DNA of 64,000 bases from an uncultured Alphaproteobacteria bacterium. Its GTDB lineage: Bacteria > Pseudomonadota > Alphaproteobacteria > HIMB59 > GCA-002718135. Within the stretch, counting starts at the first letter, position 1; each line of letters opens with the position of its first letter. The position numbers and the translations under genes were made by a program. Of this stretch, positions 7,635-15,838 are shown piece by piece. The notes under the pieces are model-generated. The model was not told the DNA's origin. It did not search any database and saw only the letters and a list, made by a program, of their open reading frames with translations. Location of the stretch: assembly GCA_902620425.1 (NCBI GenBank), contig CACNHX010000007.1, positions 1-64,000 of the forward strand. The letters are read 5' to 3'.

Positions 7635-8798
7635 ATGCGATCTAACTTAGGTTTCTTTTCTGATGAAAAATTTAGATCCATTTTTTTTCAAACTTTAGTT
7701 GTAGGTTTATTTGCCCTAGGGTTATTTTTTGTAATAAGTACAACTTCTTACAACTTAGAAAAAAGAAATATCGCAACTGGTTGGAGTTTTCTTCAAAATC
7801 CAGCTGGCTTTGATATAAGTTTTTCCCCATTCTTAGAATTTAAATCAACCGATACACACTTAAAAGTTTATTTTGTAGGAGTCTTAAATACTCTTTTGGT
7901 ATCAATTACAGGTTGTATAGCTGCAACAATTTTAGGTTTTATATTGGGCATAGTAAGACTATCTTCAAATTGGTTATTAAGTCGACTAGTTTATATTTAC
8001 GTTGAATTTTCAAGAAATGTACCCTTACTTCTTCAAATAATTTTATGGTATAGTATTTTAATTCAACTTCCTCGTGTTAAGCAATCATTACAAGTTCTTG
8101 ATGTATTTTATATTTCAAACAGAGGATTGTATTCTCCAAGACCAATATTTGAAAGTGGATTTTCATATGTATTAATTGCAATTGTATTGGCTTTAATTTC
8201 AAGTTTCTTAATAAATAGATGGGCAAAAAAAAGACAAGATAAGACAGGTCAACAATTCCCAGTATTCTCAAGTTCAATCGGATTAATATTTATTGTTCCA
8301 TTAATTTTATTTTTTATTCTTGGTTCACCATTGTCTTTTGAGCATCCAGAATTAAAAGGTTTTAACTTTAAAGGCGGTCTAGTTATTAGACCTGAATTTA
8401 TAGCAATGTTTTTAGCATTATCAATTTACACAGCAGCTTTCATTTCTGAAATAGTAAGAGCAGGTATAATGTCTGTCTCAAAAGGACAAAGAGAGGCATC
8501 TGCTGCTATAGGCTTAAAACAAACATGGATAATGAGACTAATCATTATACCCCAAGCTCTTAGAGTGATTGTCCCTCCACTAACAAGTCAGTATTTAAAT
8601 CTAACTAAAAATTCTTCTTTAGGAATTGCTGTCGGATACGCTGATCTTGTTCACGGTTTTGGAGGAATAAGTTTAAATCAAACTGGCCAAGCTATTGAAT
8701 GTATGGCAATTGTTATGGCAACTTATTTGTCAATTAGTCTGACAATATCTTTCTTTATGAACATTTATAATAGAAGTATACAATTTAAGGAAAAATAA
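7635..8798 (+). CDS. aapQ: Amino-acid ABC transporter permease AapQ
   Basis: A 387-residue integral membrane permease of the HisMQ type. The C-terminal EAA loop contacting the ATPase is visible as EIVRAGIMSVSKGQREASAAIGL (about residues 275-297), followed by IIIPQALRVIVPPLTSQYLNLTKNSS. A large periplasmic insertion between early membrane segments is normal for AapQ. I start at ATG 7635: an in-frame TTG at 7620 lies within the T-run of the terminator and is not credible. The stop overlaps the aapM start (TAATG). Confidence 0.93.
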   Translation: MRSNLGFFSDEKFRSIFFQTLVVGLFALGLFFVISTTSYNLEKRNIATGWSFLQNPAGFDISFSPFLEFKSTDTHLKVYFVGVLNTLLVSITGCIAATILGFILGIVRLSSNWLLSRLVYIYVEFSRNVPLLLQIILWYSILIQLPRVKQSLQVLDVFYISNRGLYSPRPIFESGFSYVLIAIVLALISSFLINRWAKKRQDKTGQQFPVFSSSIGLIFIVPLILFFILGSPLSFEHPELKGFNFKGGLVIRPEFIAMFLALSIYTAAFISEIVRAGIMSVSKGQREASAAIGLKQTWIMRLIIIPQALRVIVPPLTSQYLNLTKNSSLGIAVGYADLVHGFGGISLNQTGQAIECMAIVMATYLSISLTISFFMNIYNRSIQFKEK

Positions 8799-9931
8799 TG
8801 AACGAAATGAATGAAGTTAGAAAACCACCAGTTGCAACAACAGGTATTATTGGTTGGTTACGATTAAATTTATTCTTCAATTGGACAAACTCATTAATAA
8901 CTTTATTTGTTATTTATTGTTTGTATCAGTTTATTCCTTGGATTTTAGATTGGACAATATTTTCAGCTGACTTCAAATATAATTATCTTGGTGAACAAAT
9001 TGCTAACCAAGAAATGTGTTCACGAAATTTAGATCCTGAAAATGGTGGAGCATGTTGGGCAGTTATATATGTAAGGTTTTATCAATTTATTTATGGATTT
9101 TATCCAAAGGTTGAAGTTTGGAGAGTAAATATAGCTTATGCAATGTTAGCATTAGCATTGCTACCTCTTTTGTATGCAAAACTTCCATATAGAAAGTACT
9201 TCTTATATTTTACATACATTTTTCCTGTTATTGCTTATTTCTTACTTAATGGTGGTTTGGGATTTACTGAAGTTTCTACTAACAAATGGGGCGGTCTTCT
9301 AGTAACACTTGTCCTAGGCTGTACTGGAATAGCTTTAGCTTTTCCTATTGGGATTATGCTAGCATTAGGGAGAAGATCTAAATTACCAGTTATAAGTATG
9401 ATGTGTACATTGTTTATTGAGTTTATTAGAGGTGTTCCTCTTATAACTTTATTATTCTTTGGAATGGTAATGCTTCCTCTTTTTTTACCAGAAGGAATAG
9501 ACATGGATGGTTTGGTAAGAGTTCTTGTTGCCGTTACTTTATTTCAATCCGCTTATATGGCAGAGGTTATAAGAGGAGGACTACAGGCAATACCTCCTGG
9601 CCAATATGAAGCTGCTAAATCACTTGGGATGTCTTATTGGAGAATGAATTTATTAATAATTCTTCCTCAAGCTATTAGAATTTCTATACCACCAATTGTC
9701 AACACATCTATAGGTTTATTTAAGGACACAACTTTAGTAATTATTGTAGGAATATTGGATTTATTAGGAATTGGAAGAGGTACTTTAGCAGATACTAATT
9801 GGTTAGGCTTATCTTATGAAATTTACTTTTTCGTTAGCTTGGTATTTTTTATATTCACATTTGGAATGTCTAGATACAGTTTGTATTTGGAAAAGAAATT
9901 AAAAACAGGTATTAATATGGGGGCTGATTAA
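8798..9931 (+). CDS. aapM: Amino-acid ABC transporter permease AapM
   Basis: A 377-residue permease pairing with AapQ in the inner membrane. Its EAA loop reads [23 protein letters not shown], followed by [27 protein letters not shown], the standard ending of this family. The long N-terminal part with the [18 protein letters not shown] periplasmic loop and the [12 protein letters not shown] segment are characteristic of AapM. The gene is locked into the operon by a one-base overlap with aapQ and a single base before aapP. Confidence 0.94.
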   Translation: MNEMNEVRKPPVATTGIIGWLRLNLFFNWTNSLITLFVIYCLYQFIPWILDWTIFSADFKYNYLGEQIANQEMCSRNLDPENGGACWAVIYVRFYQFIYGFYPKVEVWRVNIAYAMLALALLPLLYAKLPYRKYFLYFTYIFPVIAYFLLNGGLGFTEVSTNKWGGLLVTLVLGCTGIALAFPIGIMLALGRRSKLPVISMMCTLFIEFIRGVPLITLLFFGMVMLPLFLPEGIDMDGLVRVLVAVTLFQSAYMAEVIRGGLQAIPPGQYEAAKSLGMSYWRMNLLIILPQAIRISIPPIVNTSIGLFKDTTLVIIVGILDLLGIGRGTLADTNWLGLSYEIYFFVSLVFFIFTFGMSRYSLYLEKKLKTGINMGAD

Positions 9932-9932
9932 A

Positions 9933-10676
9933 ATGAGTGAAGAATCAATAATTTCATTAAAAAATGTTAACAAATGGTTTGGAGATTTTCATGTATTACA
10001 AGATGTAAATCTTGAAGTTAAGAAGAAAGAAAGAATTGTAGTTTGTGGCCCTTCTGGTTCTGGTAAATCCACAATGATCAGATGTATTAATAGATTGGAA
10101 GAGCACCAAGAAGGTTCAATTGTTGTTGATGGAATTGAGTTAACAGGAAATTTAAAAAATATTGATAATGTTAGAAAAGAAGTTGGAATGGTATTCCAGC
10201 AATTTAATTTATTCCCTCATTTATCTGTAAAAGAAAATATAACACTAGCTCCAATTTGGGTTAAAAAAATGCCAAAGGCGGAAGCAGAGGAACTGGCTAT
10301 GAGACAGTTAGAAATAGTAAAAATTCCTGAACAAGCCAACAAGTATCCTGGTCAATTATCTGGCGGTCAACAACAAAGAGTAGCAATTGCTAGATCTCTT
10401 GCAATGAATCCTAACATCATGCTTTTTGATGAACCAACTTCAGCTCTTGATCCTGAAATGATTAAAGAAGTTTTAGATGTTATGGTTGATTTGGCAAACG
10501 GTGGAATGACTATGATTGTTGTTACGCATGAAATGGGTTTTGCTAAAACAGTTGCTGATAGAATGGTGTTTATGGATGAAGGTAAAATTGTTGAGGAAGC
10601 TAGCCCAGATAAGTTTTTCAATAATCCAGAGAGTGATCGTACAAAGTTATTCTTAAGTCAAATTCTTCATCAGTAA
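9933..10676 (+). CDS. aapP: Amino-acid ABC transporter ATPase AapP
   Basis: A 247-residue ABC ATPase that powers AapQM. Walker A is GPSGSGKST (39-47), the Q-loop Gln is Q90, the signature is LSGGQQQR (142-149) and Walker B ends in [11 protein letters not shown] (from 166). Length and the [15 protein letters not shown] switch region fit the polar amino-acid subfamily (GlnQ/HisP/AapP). It is the last gene of aapJQMP and converges on alaX with one base between, so terminator sequences must lie inside coding DNA. Confidence 0.95.
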   Translation: MSEESIISLKNVNKWFGDFHVLQDVNLEVKKKERIVVCGPSGSGKSTMIRCINRLEEHQEGSIVVDGIELTGNLKNIDNVRKEVGMVFQQFNLFPHLSVKENITLAPIWVKKMPKAEAEELAMRQLEIVKIPEQANKYPGQLSGGQQQRVAIARSLAMNPNIMLFDEPTSALDPEMIKEVLDVMVDLANGGMTMIVVTHEMGFAKTVADRMVFMDEGKIVEEASPDKFFNNPESDRTKLFLSQILHQ

Positions 10677-10677
10677 T

Positions 10678-11379
10678 TTAAGAAGGTAGCAATAAATTAA
10701 CTCTTCTATTCATTTTACCTTTGTTTTCTATTTTACCGATTTGAATTTTACCAATTTCATTAGTTGATTTCACATGTGTACCACCACAAGGTTGTAAATC
10801 AACATCACCAATTCTAATTAATCTTATTTTACCATCTACTTGTGGAGGTTTTACCGACATAGTTCTGACCAGCTCAGGTTTTTCTTCCAATATACTTCTT
10901 TCAATTACTTCACTAGTAACGGTATGATTATCTTCAACCAACAAATTTATTTTTTCTTCCAATTCTTCTTTATTTATTTGTTTATCTGGATCATTAAAAT
11001 CTAATCGACTTTTTTCATAACCAATTTGACCACCAGTTACTCCTAAAGGGACTATAGAACACAACAAGTGCAGTGCAGTATGCATTCTCATATGCTTGTA
11101 TCGTAAATCCCAATTTATTTTTCCAATTATTTCAGCATTCCCTTCAAGATCCTTGAGATCATCTACAATATTTATTATTTTATTATTTTCTTTAATAGTA
11201 TCTAAAACTTGTATTTTTATATTTTCAGCTTCTATTGCACCTTTGTCTCCAGGTTGACCACCACTTTTTGCATAAAATGCTGTCTTATCTAACTCAATAC
11301 GATTTTCTTCTTTCACAATACCTATAATTTTTGCTTTAAATTCTTTAAGGTATGCATCATCTTCGAATAATTTTGTCAT
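10678..11379 (-). CDS. AlaX-type alanyl-tRNA editing hydrolase
   Basis: A 233-residue protein related to the editing domain of alanyl-tRNA synthetase. It clears Ser or Gly wrongly attached to tRNA-Ala. The zinc-site motifs are present: HTALH (H100, H104) and CGGTH (C198, H202), along with AKSGGQPGD (37-45) and GGQIGYEKSRLDF. This length fits a free-standing AlaX with an N-terminal beta domain. It sits divergently from umuD, with 139 bases containing the SOS promoter between them. Confidence 0.9.
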   Translation of the reverse strand: MTKLFEDDAYLKEFKAKIIGIVKEENRIELDKTAFYAKSGGQPGDKGAIEAENIKIQVLDTIKENNKIINIVDDLKDLEGNAEIIGKINWDLRYKHMRMHTALHLLCSIVPLGVTGGQIGYEKSRLDFNDPDKQINKEELEEKINLLVEDNHTVTSEVIERSILEEKPELVRTMSVKPPQVDGKIRLIRIGDVDLQPCGGTHVKSTNEIGKIQIGKIENKGKMNRRVNLLLPS

Positions 11380-11412
11380 AGCGTTTTTTAACAGTATTTT
11401 AAAAATATTATA

Positions 11413-11456
11413 TTGACTTTTTTCTCATTCTGGATAAATTAGAACAAAAGTAGAAC
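11413..11456 (+). promoter_or_regulatory. SOS promoter and LexA box of umuDC
   Basis: GAAC (11442-11445), seven bases, GAAC (11453-11456) forms the alphaproteobacterial LexA operator, a direct repeat read on the other strand as GTTC-N7-GTTC. Upstream, TTGACT (11413-11418) and TAAATT (11435-11440) are spaced by 16 bases. The predicted start falls inside the LexA box, so bound LexA would block initiation. The box is the only one I noticed, and it precedes an SOS polymerase operon. Confidence 0.88.
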
Positions 11457-11518
11457 AAATAGTTTTATAAATAATATAATTATTATTTATCAATTATTTA
11501 AATATTTTTTCTAATATT

Positions 11519-11956
11519 ATGTCTAAAAAAATAGAAAACTTAATATTTAAAGCTGAATCCAAAGGAGATCAAATAACACCTTATTTTCTTGATAGAGTAT
11601 CTGCAGGTTTTCCATCTCCAGCTACTGATTATATGGAAAACAAACTTGATCTTAATGAATATTTGGTTCAACGTCCCACAGCAACCTATATCGTTAAAGC
11701 TAATGGCCCTTCTATGACCGATGCAGGCATATTATCAGGTGATTTACTTATTGTTGATAGAAGTATTACACCTCGTAACGACAATATTGTTATAGCCTCC
11801 ATCTTTGGTGATCTAACAGTTAAAAAACTGAAAAAGAAAGATCAGTCACTATTTTTAATTTCTGCCAATAGTGAGTATCCTAGTATTCAAGTTAAAGAAG
11901 AAATGGAGTGTTTTATATGGGGGGTAGTGACATATGTCATACACAAAACTACTTAA
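11519..11956 (+). CDS. umuD: SOS mutagenesis protein UmuD
   Basis: A 145-residue S24-family self-cleaving protein. The cleavage bond is A29-G30 (in RVSAGFPSPA), the catalytic Ser is S65 in NGPSMTDAGI and the Lys is K102 in LTVKKL; each is offset by exactly five from E. coli UmuD (24/25, 60, 97). RecA-stimulated cleavage gives UmuD', which joins UmuC as polymerase V. Its 3' end overlaps umuC by 23 bases. A LexA box lies 63 bases before the ATG. No clear ribosome site precedes the start. Confidence 0.96.
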   Translation: MSKKIENLIFKAESKGDQITPYFLDRVSAGFPSPATDYMENKLDLNEYLVQRPTATYIVKANGPSMTDAGILSGDLLIVDRSITPRNDNIVIASIFGDLTVKKLKKKDQSLFLISANSEYPSIQVKEEMECFIWGVVTYVIHKTT

Positions 11957-13238
11957 TAGAAATCATAACTCAGTAAATCAATCTATAGCATTGATAGATT
12001 GCAATAATTTTTATGCATCATGTGAAAGAATATTTAATCCAAAACTTATAGGAAAACCAATTGTCGTACTTTCCAATAATGATGGTTGTATCATTGCACG
12101 ATCAAAAGAAGCAAAAAAATTAGGGATAAAAATGGGTGAACCTTATTTTAAAGCAAAAAATATTATTGAAAAAAATGATGTTAAAGTTTTTTCATCTAAT
12201 TATTCTCTGTATGGTGATATTTCTCAGAGAGTAATGGAGACTTTATCAAGTTTCTCTTCAGAGGTAGAAATCTACTCTATAGATGAAGCATTTCTTGGTT
12301 TAAATGGTTTTGAGAACTATGAGCTAAACACTTATTGCAGACATATTAGGCAAACGATTAAGAGGTGGGTTGGTATTCCAGTTAGTATTGGAGTGGGGCC
12401 AACAAAAACACTATCCAAAATAGCTAATCATCTAGCAAAAAAACAATCAGACTATAAAGGTGTGTGCATACTAAAAAACAAAATAGAAATAAAAAAAGCA
12501 TTAGAATTCACATCTATTGAAGAAGTATGGGGCATTGGAAGAAGATTATCTCTTTTCCTGAAAAAATATAATATTCATAATGCTTATCAATTTTCACAAA
12601 TGGACAGAGGATGGATAAGAAAAAATATGGGTGTAGTGGGAGAGAAGACATACCTAGAATTAAATAGCGTATCGTGTTTAGAGCTTGATTTGGTTCCAAG
12701 TGATAAACAAAGTTGTTGTGTTTCAAGATCATTTAGTCAGCCAATAGAAAAATTATTTGATTTGGAGGAATCAATATCAACTTATGGATCAAGAGTATCA
12801 GAAAAAATAAGGGAAGAGGGGTTGGTCGCTGAGTCAATGAGTATTTTTGTTTTGACAAATCATTTTAATAGAAGAGAGAAACAATATTCAAATTCAATAA
12901 AACTACATTTACCTTTTCCAACAAATAATAGCATAAAAATTGTTAAAAGAGCTCTTGAAGGAATTAGAAAAATATATCGACCAGGATTTCGTTATAAAAA
13001 AGCTGGAATTATATTATATGGTCTTAGCAGGCACAATGTAACTAGAGGATTGCTTGATTATGACCGTGATACATCAGATAGAATAATGAATACTATTGAT
13101 AATATTAATTCTAGATATGGAAGTTCAACTTTAAAGATAGCCTCTGAAGGTATAGAAAAAATATGGAAGATGAAAAGAGAAAACGTATCCCCATGTTACA
13201 CAACACGTTTTGAAGAATTGGTAGAAGTCAAAGCTTAG
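11934..13238 (+). CDS. umuC: DNA polymerase V catalytic subunit UmuC
   Basis: A 434-residue Y-family polymerase for translesion synthesis. Metal-binding residues are D22 in ALIDCNNFYASCER and D117/E118 in IYSIDEAF. SNNDGCIIARSKEAK (47-61) and the thumb region VWGIGRRL are standard UmuC. The C-terminal tail KIWKMKRENVSPCYTTRFEEL is the usual UmuC ending, so the protein is full length. It overlaps umuD and shares the LexA-controlled promoter. Most alphaproteobacteria carry imuA-imuB-dnaE2 instead, so a true umuDC pair is of note. Two tRNA genes follow on the other strand. Confidence 0.96.
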   Translation: MSYTKLLNRNHNSVNQSIALIDCNNFYASCERIFNPKLIGKPIVVLSNNDGCIIARSKEAKKLGIKMGEPYFKAKNIIEKNDVKVFSSNYSLYGDISQRVMETLSSFSSEVEIYSIDEAFLGLNGFENYELNTYCRHIRQTIKRWVGIPVSIGVGPTKTLSKIANHLAKKQSDYKGVCILKNKIEIKKALEFTSIEEVWGIGRRLSLFLKKYNIHNAYQFSQMDRGWIRKNMGVVGEKTYLELNSVSCLELDLVPSDKQSCCVSRSFSQPIEKLFDLEESISTYGSRVSEKIREEGLVAESMSIFVLTNHFNRREKQYSNSIKLHLPFPTNNSIKIVKRALEGIRKIYRPGFRYKKAGIILYGLSRHNVTRGLLDYDRDTSDRIMNTIDNINSRYGSSTLKIASEGIEKIWKMKRENVSPCYTTRFEELVEVKA

Positions 13239-13244
13239 ATAAAA

Positions 13245-13319
13245 TGGCTCCCCGGGCCGGGCTCGAACCAGCGACCGATCGGTTAACAGCCGATTGCTCT
13301 ACCACTGAGCTACCGAGGA
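13245..13319 (-). tRNA. tRNA-Asn (anticodon GUU)
   Basis: On the minus strand the acceptor TCCTCGG (13319-13313) pairs with CCGGGGA, followed by discriminator G and encoded CCA (13247-13245). The anticodon arm ATCGGCTGTTAACCGAT holds GTT. D- and T-arms (T-loop TTCGAGC) are intact. It lies six bases after the umuC stop, in the opposite direction. Confidence 0.96.
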
Positions 13320-13366
13320 ACACAATTTTGTTGATAATAAAAAAAAATTAAAAAACAAGAAAAATT

Positions 13367-13440
13367 TGGAGGCTCGGAGCGGAATCGAACCGCTGTGCAA
13401 GGCTTTGCAGGCCCCTACATCACCACTCTGCCACCGAGCC
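13367..13440 (-). tRNA. tRNA-Cys (anticodon GCA)
   Basis: On the minus strand GGCTCGG (13440-13434) pairs with CCGAGCC, with discriminator U and encoded CCA (13369-13367). The anticodon loop CTGCAAA contains GCA. The T-arm AGCGG-TTCGATT-CCGCT is perfect. It is probably transcribed first and then tRNA-Asn, with 47 bases between. Confidence 0.96.
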
Positions 13441-13564
13441 TAAAAAAAATGACAATTATCACTATATTATTTCTAGTCAATTAATGAAAAAAAATTCTAA
13501 AGATTAATAATATAATTTAAATAATTGATTATATAATAGGTTTATATAAAGCATCCTTTAAGAA

Positions 13565-14224
13565 ATGAGTGAAACATTTGAAATTGCAAGAAAAAATATG
13601 GTTGTTAATCAGTTGAGACCAAACAAAATTAATGAAGAAAATATATTACAAATATTTGAAAAAACTCCTAAAGAAAATTATTTGGATGTCAGCTTAGGTA
13701 AGAATTGTTACCTAGATAATAATTTAGATATAACTGACAAAAGAGGATATCTTAAAAATTTACACCTAGCTCAAATTATAAAATATTCGAAAATTTTACC
13801 TAATGATAAGGTATTGCATATAGGTGGCTTAACGGGTTACTTTTCCGCTCTAATTAGCTCACTATGTAGAGAACTTCATGTTGTAGAAGAAAATAGAGAA
13901 CTATTTAAACTACTAGAACATAATATTAACAATACTGATAATACTAATATTAGTTTATTTAATCATAATTTATTAGATGGATTATCTGATAAAGCTCCAT
14001 TCAACTTAATTATTATTGATGGACCTATATTTAAAATGACTGATAAGTTAAAAAAGCAACTCGCAATGAATGGAGGAAGGATAATATATATCAAAAAAAT
14101 ATATGATAATTTGGGTAAAGCTTATAAAATTATAAGAAATGAAGATTTATATTCATCTGAGTATTTATTTGATGTAATGAGTAGTTATCAAATTCAAGAA
14201 CAACAAGAGGATTTTAAATTTTAA
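13565..14224 (+). CDS. Protein-L-isoaspartate methyltransferase-like protein
   Basis: A 219-residue Rossmann-fold methyltransferase resembling PCMT. The start FEIARKNMVVNQLRPNKI and the SAM-binding VLHIGGLTGYFSALIS (about 84-99) followed by HVVEENRELFKLLEHNI are the family pattern, but the usual VLEIGTGSGYQ is degenerate (IGGLTGY). A second, canonical Pcm is encoded at 28745. In many alphaproteobacteria such a divergent copy lies just before tolC, as here (stop and ATG adjacent). Its substrate is unknown; L-isoaspartyl repair is only one option. Confidence 0.8.
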   Translation: MSETFEIARKNMVVNQLRPNKINEENILQIFEKTPKENYLDVSLGKNCYLDNNLDITDKRGYLKNLHLAQIIKYSKILPNDKVLHIGGLTGYFSALISSLCRELHVVEENRELFKLLEHNINNTDNTNISLFNHNLLDGLSDKAPFNLIIIDGPIFKMTDKLKKQLAMNGGRIIYIKKIYDNLGKAYKIIRNEDLYSSEYLFDVMSSYQIQEQQEDFKF

Positions 14225-15511
14225 ATGAGATCATTTATATTATTGTTATTACTTATTTATTCTAAATCTATATTTGCTCTGTCGATTGATGATTCTGTAA
14301 AAAGTACGATTGCAAATAATTTGAAGGTAAAAATTGCTTTTGAAAAACTAAATGAAAGCAAAGAAACTATTGAGGTAGCTATAGGCAAAAAACTTCCTAC
14401 AGTTACTGGCACAATTTCTGGTACATATAGTAATAGTGATACAACATCAGCAGCTGGTGTCTCAACAACACCAGAGACTTTAACAGATAAATATAAAATT
14501 AGTATTACTCAAAATTTGTATGATGGTGGTGAAAAAAGTTTAGAAATTGAAAGATCTAAAATTATTTACGAAAATGCAGTTATAAACTTTTATAAAACAG
14601 TTCAAGATCTATCATTAACAGCTGTAGAAGGTTATTTAACCGTAATAAATTATGAAAAATCATTAGAAGCTTCCGAAAAGAATTTTGATTCTGTTTCAAG
14701 ATTTTTAGAAGAAGTAAAATTAAAATATGAATTGGGCTCAGCAACCATAACTGAATTGAAAAATGCTGAGAGTGCTTTTTCAATTGCAGAAACAAATCTT
14801 TTTTCAGCCGAACAAAACTATAAGGTCAGTTTAAAAACATTTAAATCGATTGTTGGTAAAGAAGCTATTAATTTAGAAGATTATGTAAATATAGAAGATG
14901 ATTTGAATTTTGATAACATGCTTTCTGAAGTTTATAAGAATAATTTTAATATTTTAATTGCTCAAAATAATATTAAAATTAAAGAACTTGATCTCTCAAA
15001 AGAAAAAAGTTCTAATAGACCTACCTTAGATATAACAGCTTCCACAGAGTATTCGGATGGTTCACGAATAGATGCAGGAAGTGAAAATACCAATGCAACA
15101 TTAGGGTTAACTTTAACAATTCCTATATTTCAGCAAAATACTGACAAGTCAGACATTAGAAAAATAAATTCTCAAATTTTACAAACTGAAATTGAGTTAG
15201 AGGATCTTAAAGAAAGTTTAAATATTGAGGTATCAAACTATTATAAAAACTATTTAGTTAGTAAATCAAATTTAAATACATCGCTATTAACTATAGAGTA
15301 TGCAAATACTCTTCTAGAAAGTACTCAAGAGGAATACAACCTTGGGACAAAATCTATCACTGATCTAATAGAAGCAGAAACTAATCTTTTAAACGTAAAT
15401 GTTGAATATTTTAATGCAAATAAAAACTATCTGATTAATTATTTTAATTTACTAGCTTTAGATGGTTCACTGATTAAATTATTTGAGGAGTATCTTCCTA
15501 GCTATAATTAG
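14225..15511 (+). CDS. tolC: TolC-family outer-membrane efflux channel
   Basis: A 428-residue outer-membrane factor with signal peptide MRSFILLLLLIYSKSIFA (cleavage near A18). Two long helix-rich repeats typical of TolC are visible, with matching LYDGGEKSLEIERSKI and PIFQQNTDKSDIRKIN strands and, near the end of each half, YELGSATITELKNAE and YNLGTKSITDLIEAE. As trimers these proteins form a channel for type I secretion and drug efflux. No inner-membrane partner is adjacent. The order PIMT-like, tolC, popZ, valS matches alphaproteobacterial synteny such as Caulobacter. Confidence 0.93.
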   Translation: MRSFILLLLLIYSKSIFALSIDDSVKSTIANNLKVKIAFEKLNESKETIEVAIGKKLPTVTGTISGTYSNSDTTSAAGVSTTPETLTDKYKISITQNLYDGGEKSLEIERSKIIYENAVINFYKTVQDLSLTAVEGYLTVINYEKSLEASEKNFDSVSRFLEEVKLKYELGSATITELKNAESAFSIAETNLFSAEQNYKVSLKTFKSIVGKEAINLEDYVNIEDDLNFDNMLSEVYKNNFNILIAQNNIKIKELDLSKEKSSNRPTLDITASTEYSDGSRIDAGSENTNATLGLTLTIPIFQQNTDKSDIRKINSQILQTEIELEDLKESLNIEVSNYYKNYLVSKSNLNTSLLTIEYANTLLESTQEEYNLGTKSITDLIEAETNLLNVNVEYFNANKNYLINYFNLLALDGSLIKLFEEYLPSYN

Positions 15512-15548
15512 AGTTTTATTAATTTAATTAAACATTTATAATACTTAT

Positions 15549-15833
15549 ATGAATACAAAAAATTCTATCAATGAATCTCTTGAAGTTATACGAAGAGCAC
15601 TTGAAGATGAAAGAAACGATTCAAATAAACATTCTTCATCTAATATATTAATACTTAATCAAAAGGTTAACAGTGATGGTACAATAAAATTACTTCAAAA
15701 AGATGAAGAGATAAATAGTGAAATTAATGATATTATAGATCAAAAACTATCCTATCTTGTAGAAAATAAAATTGAAAAAATACTTGATGAAAAAATCCCA
15801 AAATTACTAAAAAATTATTTCGATTCAAAATAG
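15549..15833 (+). CDS. PopZ-like polar organising protein (DUF2497)
   Basis: A 94-residue protein placed exactly where popZ sits in other alphaproteobacteria, between tolC and valS. It has an N-terminal amphipathic helix (INESLEVIRRALEDE, 7-21) like the PopZ partner-binding helix, a short polar linker, and a C-terminal helical part ending ENKIEKILDEKIPKLLKNYF (72-91), like the PopZ oligomerisation region. PopZ forms pole-localised condensates that anchor chromosome origins through ParB. Caulobacter PopZ is near 177 residues; here the acidic Pro-rich linker is almost absent. Assignment rests on synteny and the two terminal helices. Confidence 0.75.
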   Translation: MNTKNSINESLEVIRRALEDERNDSNKHSSSNILILNQKVNSDGTIKLLQKDEEINSEINDIIDQKLSYLVENKIEKILDEKIPKLLKNYFDSK

Positions 15834-15838
15834 TTACG

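Noticed and set aside
13245-13440. Integrated element at the two tRNA genes
   Set aside because: No integrase, attachment-site repeat or phage gene is present nearby.
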